Below are positions 22,448 through 32,922 of a DNA stretch of 64,000 nucleotides, one piece after another. Source of the stretch: Globisporangium splendens (taxonomy: Eukaryota > Oomycota > Peronosporomycetes > Pythiales > Pythiaceae); the NCBI GenBank assembly GCA_006386115.1, contig VFIW01000008.1:744001-808000 (forward strand), given 5' to 3'. The first letter of the stretch is position 1. Each line of letters starts with the position of its first letter. Both the position numbers and the translations under genes were made by a program. A model generated the notes under the pieces. It ran no database searches and had not been told where the DNA came from. It saw only the letters and a program-made list of their open reading frames with translations.

Positions 22448-23405
22448 GTTTCGGCGCCGACAAGAATCGCGACTCGCAATTACTGGCGAAAACGAATTTC
22501 GAATCGGAGGGATCTTACCTCGTTTGATTGTTTCGGATCAGAGTCCACTTCTACAGTCGGGTTCCTCTGGCGACGGCCAATAGCTTGGCTCATCGTTGTG
22601 AGAGGATGCTTCAGGATGCCTCTTCCCACGATCCGCGTTGCACGCGTCAGTCTCGACCTTGGAGTAAAAAAACACAGTGTGTGTTCATCCATTACAGCAG
22701 CATCCTGATGGATAGTTTAACGCATGTAGAGGCTGCGCTCCGTGCACGACTATCCAGTGGATGCCCCCAGCCAGCAAGATTACTGCGTAAACACTACAGT
22801 GTCTCTCGACCACAGCCCAGTGTCAGGGTTCATTTACACGCTGCATGAAATGCACGCAATACGCAAAGGGTCGCGTGTCTGCCTCCTGAGATGTGGGAGT
22901 GCCACGAACAGAAGGGACACAGTCCAGAGCTTCTGATCACAGGGATTACTTCACAGCCGTGTATGCATGCTATCGAGGCGACTGGATCGCATGCTCAGCT
23001 CATGGCTTATCCTCTCATCAAGTAGTTTACTACACGCACCCAAGGTCACTATCCTAGTGCAAGCTTGAGTCTCAAGTCGTACCGTTCAGCAGGGTTCGCA
23101 ATGCACAAAATGCACGAGTTCTGAAAGGGAAGATAGTTGCGCTTCTGAGATGTGTGAGTGCAACGGAAAGAAGAGCTCTAGGTTTGTATGCCATGATTGC
23201 AGCACTGGTGTCATCTCGACCCGGAGCTGCAGTTCGGTGTAAGACGGTTAAATTGAAACAGGAAAGCTGAGTGTTTTGGATCAGCAGTCGAGTTGATTTT
23301 CAAATCTAGGAGCTCACATCAAGTTTCACAAGTCGCCCAAAATTGTTTCCTCTCAACACCCAAAGCAGCAAAACAATCGAGAAGCCAGTCAAACAACCAC
23401 ATGCT

Positions 23406-23436
23406 GAACCGGTTCATTTTTCATCTGAACCGGTCC
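23406..23436. promoter_or_regulatory. paired GAACCGGTYC palindromes
   Basis: GAACCGGTTC at 23406-23415 and GAACCGGTCC at 23427-23436 are spaced two helical turns apart, about 450 bp before the COPI-associated gene. The core AACCGGTT is the consensus bound by Grainyhead/CP2-family factors in animals and fungi. Use in this organism is inferred only from its recurrence upstream of PHB2 and TIM23. Confidence 0.35.
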
Positions 23437-23888
23437 AAGTGCATTTCAGAAAGCAAACAAACCTTCTATTCTGGTCCCATTCAGTAAAAATACACCCATT
23501 CGACTCTTTGACGCATGAAATATTACCCGTCATTTTTCTGCCTGAAGATTACGCTGAGTACTATCTGCGAATAAGGTACCTTTTAGTCAAGTATTAGGAA
23601 ATGCGGACTCCGGTCTGTCTTCATCATCATCGACTGCTGTCACATGCACATTCGTTCTTTGTAATCACTACTTCTATCGTACCCTGTTTTGGCTATTCGA
23701 CCTCTTCTAGTCGGTTATTTTTCCACTTTTGCACTAATTTTAGTCCACAGAGCAAAAAATACGCTTCGACGAGAAGGTCCTTTCCCCATACAGGCTGCTC
23801 CATATTCCTCCTCAGACCGCGAAGGAAAAAGAACCAAAGAGGCTATTACGCATCCGCATTCGCGTTCTCTCCATAAGCAGCAGCCATC

Positions 23889-24533
23889 ATGATGAACGCG
23901 ACGAGCGTCAACATCAGCACCGACAGCGTCGGCAGCGGCCCCATGACGTCGCAGGAGTCGGCCAAGGAGAAGAAGAGCGTGATGCAGAAGATCAACGATG
24001 TCAACAAGATGGAGCTGCCCAAGCTGCTGCGCTACATGCGCATCGGCAACGTGCTCTGCTCCATCCTGCAGATCATCGCGGGCTTCATCGGCATCACGTC
24101 GTTCATCACGCTCAACATCACGGGCACGCTCGTGTCCATCTACGTGATCATGTTCGGCATCCTCTTTTTGCTCTTTGAGTGCCGCTTGTCGCGCATGGAG
24201 AACAAGATCCGCGCCAATTTCGGCTTCCTCTACTCGTACAAGGGCCGCGCCGCGTTCATCTTCTTCATCGGCTTTTTGGACTTTGGCATGAGCTCGGCGC
24301 TCGGCACGCTCGCTGGCGTCCTCATGTGCGTGAACGCGTTCATCAACCTGCTCGTGATGTGTCGCCACCCGGAATTCAAGAGCTCGCTCAGCGCCAACGC
24401 CGACCCGACCGCCGGCTACACCACGGGCAACCAGGAAGCCGCGTCGTTCATGCAGAACAACCCGGGCATGGCCGCCCAGGCGTCGCAGTTCGCGTTCTCC
24501 ACGGCCATGAGCGCGCACTCGACGGGCAAGTAA
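23889..24533 (+). CDS. COPI-associated membrane protein (TVP15-like)
   Basis: A single exon of 214 aa starts MMNATSVNISTDSVGSG. A charged amphipathic N-terminus is followed by four hydrophobic segments (about 55-76, 80-100, 118-140, 144-162), with LFECRLSRMENKIRANFGFL in the middle loop. This architecture and loop are typical of the COPI_assoc/TVP15 family, small tetraspan Golgi proteins found with COPI or Tlg2 vesicles. The tail is Ala/Ser/Gln-rich and probably cytosolic. GC and codon bias are strong, suggesting high expression. The long ORF on the opposite strand is a codon-bias shadow. Confidence 0.85.
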   Translation: MMNATSVNISTDSVGSGPMTSQESAKEKKSVMQKINDVNKMELPKLLRYMRIGNVLCSILQIIAGFIGITSFITLNITGTLVSIYVIMFGILFLLFECRLSRMENKIRANFGFLYSYKGRAAFIFFIGFLDFGMSSALGTLAGVLMCVNAFINLLVMCRHPEFKSSLSANADPTAGYTTGNQEAASFMQNNPGMAAQASQFAFSTAMSAHSTGK

Positions 24534-24539
24534 GCAGGA

Positions 24540-25205
24540 AAACGGAATGTATTTCAAGAGCGAAGGAAGAGAAGAAGAGGCACAGTGGAGCACAGCAGCA
24601 AGCAGGAACGACATTGGCGGTGGAAGGAGTTGGTTCTCGAGTCAATGATTCCATGATGCCATCCAGGTACAAGTTGTTTCGTGCCTGCCATTATTAGTGT
24701 CGTTTTGCATCTTGTCTAATTTTCCGTTTTTGGCTGTGCTTTTGAATTATGTTGTAGGCATCCAAATGGTGGTCTGGAAATGGAGTCGTCGATGGGAGCA
24801 CGACTGGTGTTTTCTCTTTTGCTTTTCTTCTTTCGCCTATTTGCATGTTTGCGATTCTTTTCTATTGGTCGCAATAAAATATTCTTTCTTTCTCTTTCAT
24901 CGGCTTGGCTCAAGTTTGCTGATTTTCTGTTTGTAAAGAAAAAACAGGAGCATGTGTGATGAGTGCGATTTTTTTGACTGGGCTTTGGATTTTCGCGGAA
25001 AAATATAAAGCACATTGGACAATGATCCACAACTCGAAAACGACAACAACAAAGCCCCTTGCTGAGAAGAAATCAGGGTTGATGAGAGAGGGATAAACGA
25101 CTCAAGTCACGGCATTATGTCCGCACTACCACGTCAAGATGCTTTTTCAACTCGTATCTATTACAGAAACCATGTGCCGAAGAACAGTGTCGACTTTTTG
25201 CCGTT
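24540..25205. other. 3' region of the COPI-associated gene and spacer
   Basis: T-rich, low-complexity sequence with no supported gene. It probably contains the 3' UTR and poly(A) site of the gene ending at 24533. Confidence 0.5.
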
Positions 25206-25214
25206 TGCAGCAGC

Positions 25215-25739
25215 TCATACGTGGACGGGTAAGTCGATCGTAGACGACGAGGACGATGTTATGGACAACGTGCTCGACGATTGCCACCTCCGTCGATCTC
25301 GACCACATACGAAACTTCGGAAGCTGTGCCATGACGGGGATGGTGTCGCTAGTCTGCCCCGAACCAAGTCTCGAGGATGAAACACGTCTTCGCCACCATG
25401 AGGATCTTCGTCCCCATCGAACTCGTCCCGTTTCCCGCAAAAGCAGCAGCACATCATCGTGAAGACTGTGACAGAGTAGCTCCCCAAAAAGATGCCAGTC
25501 AGATTCACCGCCACACTTTGGACCGCCTGAGTCAAAAGCGCCGTGATTAGCGACAGAATTCCGAGCACGAACAGCATCACTGGGATCCAAACTCTGTGTC
25601 TCACGAACCAGCGTACCCGGGATTTGTGGCTACAGCAGTGAAGCAGAATGTACGCCACGACAGTCACACCGCACACAGCGCCGACCGTGATGAACATGTA
25701 CGACTGCCCCTCATCAGCGTCGCTGTCGCTGGTGGCCAT
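25215..25739 (-). CDS. hypothetical three-pass membrane protein
   Basis: ATG at 25739, 174 aa read as one exon. It begins MATSDSDADEGQSYMFITVG. Three hydrophobic segments follow (about 14-36, 50-72, 79-101), the last ending in a cysteine cluster (TMMCCCFCGK) that could be palmitoylated. After that comes an acidic linker and a Ser/Arg-rich tail. The tail may be an artefact of reading through an intron, because sequence quality as coding falls after about residue 120. I recognise no family. It lies at the edge of the accessory block, convergent with the COPI-associated gene. Confidence 0.5.
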   Translation of the reverse strand: MATSDSDADEGQSYMFITVGAVCGVTVVAYILLHCCSHKSRVRWFVRHRVWIPVMLFVLGILSLITALLTQAVQSVAVNLTGIFLGSYSVTVFTMMCCCFCGKRDEFDGDEDPHGGEDVFHPRDLVRGRLATPSPSWHSFRSFVCGRDRRRWQSSSTLSITSSSSSTIDLPVHV

Positions 25740-25899
25740 GCTTCTGATGGAGCGGAATGTGCTTTGTTGTCTCCTTCGTATCAGAGACGAACAAGAAGAA
25801 TGCGCTATGGAGGAGTCGGCCAGCTACTCCTGGCTATGCAGAACTCGAAGCTCTTAGCTGCAGCATTTAAACGTGGTGCTGAAGTGGTAAAAAAATGGT

Positions 25900-27910
25900 G
25901 CGGCAAATCTCTGATAATCACGACCCACAATACCAGAGGTTTCCGAAAAAGAGCAAGACGGAAATGACTGGAAGGATGGAGACACACGTGCAAAAGTAGC
26001 ATCACATTTTTACAAGAGACTCGCCTCCGGTCAGAAAGAAAGAAAAAACAAGAGAACTGCAGCGATATTGGAACCGCCTTTGGGGTGCCCCGGACTCTAG
26101 TAGGATTACTTCATCCTGGAGTGTCACCACAACACCAGTCGGCGGAGTGGCGATCCTGACCACAGTCAGTCTCAACAGCCGCAGAAATCCGTACAACTCA
26201 GTCACCAGGATGATTTTTCTCCAAATTGAAAGCGAGGGGAGTGGTGTGCGCAAATGTGTACGCGCCGAACAAACACAAAGCCCGGGAAAGAGCCTTTGAT
26301 GAGATAGTACAACTGTTGAGACCACCGAGTGCTCAGCTGGTGTTTGGAGGCGATCTCAACTGTGTCCTGACTGCCGTCGCGACCGGTTTTGCGACACGAG
26401 AATGGACACAACCAAGAGAGTCGGCGACTGGCGAGGCTGGTAGACGAGCTTCAGCTATGCGACGCACTTGGTATCGTACAGGAGCTGCGAGACATGAGCG
26501 AGCATGGCGCTAATCCACCTTCTGGATGAAGGAACAAGCCAGCCGTATTGACAGATTCTATGCCTCTACGAAACTCAGCTGGGTGGTACAGCAAGCTGTC
26601 TCGCGGCTACCGATAAGCCATTCGGACCACCAAGCAATGTCAGTGAAACTCGCTACGGGACAACATCGGCAACTGACAGCAAAGAAATCCAGTCTGCGGT
26701 ATCTTATTAAGTCCACCCGGTCGGCAGAAGTATTGGTGCGGCTGAAAGCGCCAATACCTGGTGCAGTCTTAGCAGAACGGCTACAGACCCGAAACTGAGA
26801 GGATGCAACCCAAAACATGTGAACTACGGTGCAATCAGTTAGCCGATCGGAAGGTAGGCAAGCCAAGCGGATGGAAAGGAAACTCGAAAAGTAGATGAGG
26901 CACCAAGCGCATACTCGAGAGGACCAGATCCAACAGCAATGGCAAGACCACGCCACCAAGATGGAGTACTATTTCGGCAATAACTCGCGAGCGCCGACAG
27001 CAGATATCCGACGATTCTTTCAAGAGTCAGCAAATGGACCAGAGATCAGTCCATATCTGAGTTCAAGCCATCCCCAGGAAGAAATTATCCAGAGCACTGG
27101 AACCTGGCAAATCACTTTGGAGTTGAATGGCAGCCAATATTCGGTCAGCGCCATCGTGCAGTTCGCGGACATCTTTGAGGCGCAGCGAGTGAAGGCAGTG
27201 GACAGCGAACGTCTAGACCGACATCCAAGACGCAATTGATGTTTTACAGCGTGATAACGCGGGGCTGGATCAATTAAATAACGACTTCTTCGAGGACTGC
27301 GGGGAAGAACTGATTGGCTCGTTACAGGTCCTATTCAACAATATTATGAATGGCGACGCGCTTCCTAGTTCCTTCTCCCTCGGACTGGTAATACCGCTGC
27401 GGAAAAAGGCGACTCACATAACGCGATGGACTATCGTCCAATCACGCTTCTCTCGACATTGTACTAGATTCTTGGGAAGATCGCCGCGACGCGTCTAAAA
27501 GGAACTCTGGAGTGCGTCATTAGCTCCTCTCAACCAGGATTTGTGCAAAACCGTTTGTTGGAGAGATCAGTAACCCTCGTGCAAGCCATACCCACGCAGA
27601 CTTTCGGCGACCCAGCAGAACCTTGGGAAGAGTTGCCATTCGTCCTGCTGTTGGATTTCTTCGAAGCGCATGACATGCTGGACAGGGACTTCTTACTCGC
27701 AGTCCTGAGGAAATTTGGCTACAGTGATAGATTCGTGTGCATCGGGAGATCAAGGTACAATTCCTTGCCAACGGAGAACCCGAAACGATTCAGACACAGC
27801 TCGGTTTCTTCTCAACGGAGCACACTCAAGCGATGCAACGAATCTGGTTTATGCTCTGCACGATCCATGTGCGCTAAGGTAACTTCGAAATGCCATGGTT
27901 CATGAAGGAG
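25900..27910 (+). mobile_element. decayed LINE (endonuclease and reverse transcriptase relics)
   Basis: The plus strand holds fragments of a non-LTR retrotransposon in several frames. There is an apurinic-type endonuclease with a start like HNTRGF, then TFLQETRL, VVCANVYAPNKHKARERAFD, GGDLNC and SRIDRFYAS followed by SHSD. Reverse transcriptase pieces follow: LPSSFSLGLVIPLRKKA, AMDYRPITLLSTLY, SSQPGFVQNRLL, and LLLDFFEAHDMLDRDFLLAVL, where the usual DxxKAFD is altered to DFFEAHD. Stops and frameshifts interrupt every domain and no catalytic YADD box could be found, so the copy is inactive. The boundaries are approximate. Confidence 0.8.
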
Positions 27911-28670
27911 CCCGGACGAATGCACAGCACATATCTGGCAGCAGATCATACGTCAGAGCAGTCAGCAGGAGGCAACACTGTGTGACAGGAGAGAAAATCC
28001 AAGCGATATGCATAACGCAATGCATCTCAGCTTTGTATCGGTAGCTGCGAGTGTGGAGACGGTGGCGACTGCGACTGCTGCTGATAGTGCCACGTGAAGT
28101 GATGTACGAGCTGATTAAAGAAATCAGCGCGATAGGGTTAAAGGGTCCCAGCTCACAAGACTGCGGTTTCTACACTCGCGAAACGCAAATGTCAAGTTGC
28201 TCTGCGCAGTTAAGACGAAGTTGGTATGCCGCAGCGTTGTAGCGACTGCTACCACGGACATACAGCGTACAGTGTTGCAATCATTGTGGATACATGCTGC
28301 AGTGGGAAACGAACGTTAAGGTTCAATAACATCAAACGGAATTGATGCACGGGGAGTCTAGCAACAAAAGAGTAGCCTGCTTATTTCGGTTGTAAATAGT
28401 GTACAAAATTTGCGATTCGTGCATCATGTATGTCCAACACTCACGTCTCACATGACTGGTAAATACATCTTGCTTCTTCAAATATGGGCTTCGTCACAGA
28501 TGGATTTGGAGGTGCTGCTGCGTGTTGTTCACTGCTTTATGACGGCTCATATCTTGAATCGTAGACTCGCTCGAAGAGATCTCCAACAAGTGCACAGTAG
28601 CTGCAATGGCTGGTCTGGTCACTTGCGTGCATGCGACGAAGATGAGGCGTTTTGTCGTGGACACCTGTGC
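27910..28670. other. region after decayed LINE, nothing certain
   Basis: About 0.75 kb with only short ORFs. Some of it may be further worn LINE sequence, but no motif supports that. Confidence 0.4.
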
Positions 28671-28675
28671 CGTTA

Positions 28676-28822
28676 TTAGCAGCATTCGTCGCCAACGGGA
28701 CACGGCACGCAGCAAACACAACACGTTGCTCCGCCACCTTTTCCGCAAATCAAGCAGCAGAGCAGCGAGAGCACAATAGACGCGCCGATCGAGATCAGGA
28801 TCATTCCAGTTGCGTCGAGCAT
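28676..28822 (-). CDS. cysteine-rich single-pass microprotein, 48 aa
   Basis: An uninterrupted 49-codon frame starts with ATG at 28822. It reads MLDATGMILISIGASIVLSL, continues into LCCLICGK, and ends in a cysteine cluster (TCCVCCVPCPVGDECC) and stop. Ten cysteines occur in the last 27 residues. One hydrophobic helix (about 6-26) followed by a CC-rich basic/glycine tail is the layout of small palmitoylated membrane proteins. I recognise no family. Codon use is like that of real genes. The gene is short enough to be missed by length filters, and its expression is unproven. Confidence 0.45.
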   Translation of the reverse strand: MLDATGMILISIGASIVLSLLCCLICGKGGGATCCVCCVPCPVGDECC

Positions 28823-28829
28823 TGTTGCT

Positions 28830-29595
28830 GTAACAGAGGAGCTGGCGCTTGAGTGCAGCGGGGATTGAGGTTTCGATTCAACAGATGGGAAGTTGAATAA
28901 TGACAGCTCTTGCGGTCCGTCGGATACGCAGCACGGTGCGCATCAAGCGCGCAGAAGCGAATCGTAGAAAGAAAGCAGGTCAATTGGGTCGAAGGCTGCT
29001 TTTTTTTTTTTTCTGCGAAAACGAAATCTTGCCGATCCAATGACAGTGTGACAATGCGCAGTAGCAACGAGATCTGCTGAGGGTCGGACTTTTATTAATC
29101 CAGTACATTCCACCTAAGTGGTCGAAATGAGATATTCGAATGTACTGTATTGAGTGAGCAGGCTCTTTTATGAAGAGGTCCTTCTCCCTCACGATTGGAT
29201 CAGACAATTGTCCAACGGAACGGCGAGATTTTGAAATGTGTGTGTTTGCCGGGTGCACCACACATAGACAAGCTGATGGTGTCCAACACAGCACACGAGC
29301 AGCACTCAGTCACAGTCAAAAGCCTCAATCCAATTTTTTACTATAAATTTCTCCAGAGGCAGCACGGGGTACTCCATCAACTTGGCACGCACGACACAAA
29401 TCGCCTAAGAGAACGAACTGTGAGCATTCCATTACAGCAATGATGCAGTCCTACACGCGACGAAAGGATAATGTCCTGCGAAAGCACGGGAGATTCGCTG
29501 TCTTCGTTCGGCAGCATGCTCATCCACGGTATTCACAGGTGTGTCACTGAACAATATATATGCAGCAGGGCTGGCTTGTGCAGTCGAGAGATCGG
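28830..29595. other. spacer in accessory block
   Basis: No supported gene. A T-tract lies near 28999-29012. The remaining ORFs are short and lack motifs. Confidence 0.4.
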
Positions 29596-29600
29596 CGCTT

Positions 29601-30026
29601 CTATCGCAGTTTGACCGCGACTTCAGGTTCCTTCGACTCCACTGTCGAATCTCCTGTCTTCATCAGCGCTGCACCGAGCCTGGCGATGGGGACGACAATA
29701 GCGGCAGAGATCACCATCGCATTGAACAGGATTGCGATAATCACTTTGGCAGCAGCTCGCGCGACTGTGACTTCCCAGCGCACTGGTGCGCTTCCAACGG
29801 CGCGTCCGGACTCTTTCACTATCACCAGGGAAAGGAGGAAGCGCAGGTACATCGACGCTGCGTTCAGAATCGAATACATCATTTGCGCTGCGAATATCAC
29901 GAGTACAGTCACATCGTCGCGCACTGCCATAGACCAGAGCGTGAATCGCGAGTGGCGGCGTTGCTTGGATTGATCCACACTGTTTTGAAGACGCTTTGCA
30001 AATTCAGTCGCCTTCTCTTTCTGCAT
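29601..30026 (-). CDS. small hydrophobic protein, candidate family member A
   Basis: ATG at 30026, one exon, 141 aa. A basic N-terminus (MQKEKATEFAKRLQNSVDQS) precedes three hydrophobic segments (about 37-55, 58-72, 92-118), with an ESGRAVGSAP loop and an ARAAAK stretch between them and a polar tail. Its length and layout match the ORFs at 31567 (member B) and 39710 (member C). All three share a D-[VI]-x-x-L start to the first helix, a V-x-[EG]-[SK]-[GS] loop, an R-x-[AV]-x-[AK]-A segment and a final [AV]-[IV]-x-[IV]-P-[IV] helix. The similarity is weak and by eye only. The central 119 bp recur, inverted, at 30673-30791. Confidence 0.5.
   Translation of the reverse strand: MQKEKATEFAKRLQNSVDQSKQRRHSRFTLWSMAVRDDVTVLVIFAAQMMYSILNAASMYLRFLLSLVIVKESGRAVGSAPVRWEVTVARAAAKVIIAILFNAMVISAAIVVPIARLGAALMKTGDSTVESKEPEVAVKLR
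29729..29847 (-). repeat. 119-bp inverted duplication, arm 1
   Basis: Lies inside ORF A (29601-30026). It reads, in reverse complement, as 30673-30791 with a single G/A difference seen over 119 bp. This arm is in the intact ORF, so it is probably the source. Confidence 0.85.
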
Positions 30027-30672
30027 TGTCCGAGTCTCACTCTTGTATTCGATGTCGTGTAGATGTGCGTCGTGTAGAGCTAAATGAGGAGTGAGACTTC
30101 AGCTTGCTTGCCTTGTTCCTGAGCGCCTGATTTCGCGTGACGTCTGTCGGATGGGCAATCTCCAAGGGTGACAGGAATGCTCTAAAGTAATACTTGCTGG
30201 TATTACGCTCCTTTCCATTGCAGAGCGCACCATACTAAGCGGAGATGACCACAGCTTCCCCGAATAAAAACGATTGTGCCGCTCTCTGTCGAGAATCAAC
30301 TTTCCGCCTGTGTGACGACTTGCATCTCACGCACGAAGCATAATCACACAAAATCCAGTTGATTAAGCTAATCAACAAGTAGTGATGATGGTGATGCCTC
30401 CAGTTGCCCCCACTCGAGAGCTGACAACCAGCTAGGCAAGTGACGCTCACCGCGCTTGCGTGTAGGATTTATGCCGAAGCTTTGGTGGACGCCCTCGGTG
30501 TGGATTTGAGGGAGATCAAAAAAAGATGCATCGAGCGGTTGTCCAGGTTCTGCTTCTCGAAGATTTCTTACCGTGTACAGCTGCACTCACGATTGTTGTA
30601 ATGCAGCAGTGGGGGCTGACATGACAGCACGAGTTGCTGAATCGATTTCATGACTGCTGTTGCCGATAGGTG

Positions 30673-30791
30673 CCTGCGCTTCCTCCTTTCCCTGGTGGTA
30701 GTGAAAGAGTCCGGACGCGCCGTTGGAAGCGCACCAGTGCGCTGGGAAGTCACAGTCGCGCGAGCTGCTGCCAAAGTGATTATCGCAATCC
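30673..30791 (+). repeat. 119-bp inverted duplication, arm 2
   Basis: A near-identical inverted copy of 29729-29847. On this strand it encodes LRFLLSLVVVKESGRAVGSA, but the flanking sequence does not continue the rest of ORF A. It is a copied gene fragment rather than a second gene. Confidence 0.85.
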
Positions 30792-30799
30792 AAAACAAA

Positions 30800-31560
30800 C
30801 TTTGCCAGAGCCATCGACGCACTGACGTTGGGGCTGAACTTGCTTCTGTGCATCTGATCTTGTTTCAGGTTTATGATGAAGTGGATTGGAAACACCACAC
30901 TTGCTCTGTTTGGCATCAGGTGTCGTCAGCTCCGCATTTCACTGGGCAGTGCAGACAGAGTGTGACGAATACTTTGCACTGACTCAAACCGAGTTGCAGA
31001 ATGGTTCTTTTTCGAATCGAAGATGATTCTGTCAACAATGATGCTGACGATCGGACGAGCGTTCTTCAATGTGCTTGACAATCCCCTTTAAAAGCACTAC
31101 TGTTAAAATACATATGTACAGCTAATTTGTGAAATGCCATTTTTTGACTTTTCAATAAAAAGGCTTTCGAAATGCCAGATTATATCCTTTAAATGCTGAT
31201 AAGTTGTACAAGTCCAGCAAAAGTGACCATGCTTAACGGGAGGATTGAATGCGCCGTGCTTTTTCTTAAATCTGTCGGAGCCACACATTTTCCGTCCATC
31301 TCTTTCTATCTTCGAAGAAAAAACATCAGAGTGGACACCTTGAAATCAGCTCAGAGCTGTTCGGACCAACCGCAGCCAGTAGAAATGATTTGGCAGAGCG
31401 CATTGGGTCCAATTTTCGTGGTGTGCACGGCTCAAGAATAGTTTCAGTGGGTTCATTTTAGGTCATGACATCCTTTTTCTTCGGTGCATAGCTCCACGAA
31501 CTTGATGTTCATTTCTCGATTCGCTTCGTGGAGTGTGAAGCTGCTCCTTCCCCGTTCAGG
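30800..31560. other. spacer in accessory block
   Basis: AT-rich sequence with only short ORFs and no recognisable domain. Confidence 0.4.
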
Positions 31561-31566
31561 TTGAAA

Positions 31567-31989
31567 ATGATGCAGTGCCACCATCCAATGCACGTCAAGC
31601 AGAGCGTCTTGCGGAAGCGGCCAGCAGACGTCTCCTTTCTGAGCGTGGCGATCTTTATCGCCAAGACAGTGCTCGTTATCGCATCGTGGATCGCCAAGTT
31701 TGGTCTTTTTGTGCTCTTGAAAAATGTATTCGGTGAATCCAAGGCAGCGTCGCGTTTCCAGAGAATCCATGGTGGCAGCGTATGCAGAACAGCTGCTGCT
31801 TGCGTGTGCCTCGCGTTTGCAACATCGGCAATCGCGATTTTCCCAGTCATTGCCCTTGGAGCGAATGCTGTAAGCAACCTCCGATCGAAAGGGAAAGCGT
31901 CCCTTCCTCCTTCTTTGGTGAAGTCAAGCCGAGGTGAGCACTCGGCAGTTGCGATTTACCCGACGGATTTATTACTCAGATGCAAGTAA
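31567..31989 (+). CDS. small hydrophobic protein, candidate family member B
   Basis: ATG at 31567, one exon, 140 aa, one residue shorter than member A at 29601. A His/Lys/Arg-containing N-terminus (MMQCHHPMHVKQSVLRKRPA) precedes hydrophobic segments at about 25-54 and 78-105, separated by a polar loop (FGESKAASRFQRIHGGS). The last segment has SAIAIFPVIALGANAV, similar in position and character to SAAIVVPIARLGAAL of member A. The basic/serine tail is probably cytosolic. No known family is recognised. The codon bias is plausible for a gene. Confidence 0.45.
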   Translation: MMQCHHPMHVKQSVLRKRPADVSFLSVAIFIAKTVLVIASWIAKFGLFVLLKNVFGESKAASRFQRIHGGSVCRTAAACVCLAFATSAIAIFPVIALGANAVSNLRSKGKASLPPSLVKSSRGEHSAVAIYPTDLLLRCK

Positions 31990-31994
31990 GCCAT

Positions 31995-32390
31995 GATGCG
32001 TGCAGAAAAGGAAGCGATAAGATCTTGAAATAACTCGAGTGTTCATGCAGAAAATTAACAAGATACTAAAATGTGTTCGCAGTCGACCCTGCAATCTTCA
32101 TTTTAAGCAAACCATTCATCTACGACCAACACACAGCATTGCCTTACGCAGCAACCGTGTCTAGCAGAAGAGTGAACGCACGAGGAAAGAGGATCCTGGA
32201 TCCGCGACGGTGCAATCCAAAGTTGTCGAGTGCGACGAGTGCTTCTCGAGCCATGCTGTCAGCAGCGCGACACCTCCCCAAGCAATTTCTTCTACCAGAT
32301 CTGTCCTGGAATCGGCATCAGCTGCTCATCATAGCAGTCGGCACACACATGGCGCCTGGGTGTTGCAATAGAGAAGCAGTGTGAGACTCG
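31995..32390. other. spacer before the LINE-flanking repeat
   Basis: No supported gene. One 103-codon frame (32073-32384) has no motif. Confidence 0.35.
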
Positions 32391-32395
32391 GAGCC

Positions 32396-32922
32396 ACAAT
32401 GTGCTGTTGTATCGTCTCGAGAGAGCTCACACCCACTGAAATACGTTAACAAAATAGGTTTTATTATGGAACTTAATTCGGAGTCGAGTTCTGTTGAGCA
32501 ACATTTTCATTTGAAGGGTAAAGCAGTGCATGCAGGAATAAAACGTCGTCCGACCCTCACATTGCTTTCACCCTAGCCCTCTTGAAATCCGTGCTCGATG
32601 CAAGACGCAATAACCAAACCCCGACACCTGCTTGACTTGGCGTTTGTATGGTCGAAGATCTCTGCCCACAAGAACGACATTGCAATCACTTTGCTATTGA
32701 TGTGGACACACTGCAATGGATACTTCAACAAGATCGAACGTGAATAGTGCCGAGCCACAAACTGTTCTGTCGCAAGTCAGGATCGTGAAGATTTGAACCC
32801 AAAGTCCGATACGAATTGGCACATGTGCATAGTCATAACAGAATCGTACTCATTGGAGATGCGCTGTGGGTGATGTCCAAAGACCTGGCAACGCGCGAGC
32901 CTGATGGATATGTATCCATTGT
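32396..32922 (+). repeat. 527-bp direct repeat, left copy
   Basis: Identical, as far as I can read, to 35404-35930 with a constant offset of 3008 bp and no indel. It abuts the 5'-truncated end of the LINE at 32923. Each copy carries the same 61-codon minus-strand frame (32573-32758 here), which I cannot assign. The simplest reading is a very long target-site duplication. Confidence 0.9.

Larger units (their letters stand above)
21330..23880. other. gene-poor stretch between 7TM array and COPI-associated gene
   Basis: About 2.5 kb with no supported gene. It contains a 60-bp solo LINE tail (22375-22434, listed separately) and a pair of GAACCGGT palindromes (23406-23436). The rest shows only short ORFs in conflicting frames. 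Confidence 0.5.

Noticed and set aside
23715..24614. 299-codon minus-strand frame
   Set aside because: Antisense to the COPI-associated protein. Composition (Arg/His/Val-rich, no domain) is that of a codon-bias shadow.
32816..32922. Apparent N-terminus of the LINE protein (MAHVHSHNRIVLIGDALWVM)
   Set aside because: It lies in the 527-bp flanking repeat, starts with a non-ATG codon and is repeated downstream without the LINE. It is a chance in-frame extension from target DNA.
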